Assembly: GCA_002298335.1 (NCBI GenBank)
Contig: DBNK01000016.1
Location: 1 to 34,279 of the forward strand
Length of the DNA: 34,279 nucleotides
Source of the DNA: Thalassolituus sp. UBA674
Lineage (GTDB): Bacteria; Pseudomonadota; Gammaproteobacteria; Pseudomonadales; Oceanobacteraceae
Direction of reading: 5' to 3'
Positions within the stretch are counted from its first letter, which is position 1, and each line of letters begins with the position of its first letter. The notes beneath the pieces were generated by a model. That model had not been told where the DNA came from. It did not search any database and saw only the letters and a program-made list of their open reading frames with translations. The translations under genes and the position numbers were made by a program. Shown here in pieces: positions 34,148-34,279 of this stretch.

Positions 34148-34279
34148 TTAGATTGGCATTTTCATGATGTCTTCGTAGGCGGTAATCATCTTGTTACGCA
34201 CCTGCGTCATCGCCTGAAAGGCAACCGATGATTTCTGCGAGGCAATCATCACCTCGGTCAGATCGATCCCCTCTACACC
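34148..34279 (-). CDS. fliE: Flagellar hook-basal body protein FliE, C-terminal part
   Basis: The window ends inside this gene. The last 43 residues can be read in one open frame to a TAA at 34148: EVMIASQKSSVAFQAMTQVRN followed by KMITAYEDIMKMPI. This is the conserved end of FliE, the adaptor between the MS ring and the rod. It lies 34 bp before fliF in the same direction, as in other gammaproteobacteria. Confidence 0.93.
   Translation of the reverse strand, partial: GVEGIDLTEVMIASQKSSVAFQAMTQVRNKMITAYEDIMKMPI

Noticed and set aside
1..34279. CRISPR array, tRNA or rRNA genes
   Set aside because: No regularly spaced direct repeats and no tRNA or rRNA signature sequences were seen on either strand.

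Overview
The window looks like chromosomal DNA of a motile, probably marine gammaproteobacterium of the broad Pseudomonas/Oceanospirillales type. Three things point there. The flagellar block has the Pseudomonas-style order with an Hpt / response-regulator-phosphatase / anti-sigma-antagonist trio between fliJ and fliK. pomAB lies beside xseB-ispA-dxs, as in Vibrio and relatives. The accessory genes (integron, sulfotransferases, delta-class carbonic anhydrase) suit a marine bacterium. This is inference from gene content; no species is claimed.

Region 1 (1-3.1 kb) is mobile. A truncated IS3-family element (21-1019) abuts an integron: an attC site (1034-1111), one gene cassette encoding an unrecognised membrane-anchored coiled-coil protein (minus strand), an attI-like simple site (1756-1778), and a divergent intI integrase (2093-3064, plus) whose promoter region carries an excellent LexA box. 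The IS ends 14 bp beyond the attC, so it interrupts whatever cassette came next.

Region 2 (3.1-11.6 kb) is accessory. A plus-strand run of three genes carries four sulfotransferase-like domains. The first is a ~1163-residue sulfotransferase-TPR-glycosyltransferase-sulfotransferase chimera that is split by a frameshift exactly at a C8 tract. Convergent to it is a two-gene operon of secreted proteins with ATGA-coupled starts, followed by a secreted delta-class carbonic anhydrase.

Region 3 (11.7-17.2 kb) is housekeeping: pgpA, a stretch of REP/MITE-like repeats, a YugP-type membrane zinc peptidase, ribA, and the xseB-ispA-dxs operon (isoprenoid precursors).

Region 4 (17.4-34.3 kb) is motility. 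The stator genes pomA-pomB run on the plus strand. A long minus-strand flagellar cluster reads fliE(partial)-fliF-fliG-fliH-fliI-fliJ, then hsbA-hsbR-hptB-like regulators, fliK, and fliL-fliM-fliN-fliO-fliP-fliQ-fliR-flhB. Most junctions overlap by a few bases. Sigma-54-type promoters are visible just upstream of fliK and of fliL. Together these encode the MS ring, C ring, export ATPase complex, export gate, hook-length ruler, and a phosphorelay/partner-switching module likely to couple flagellar gene expression to signalling.
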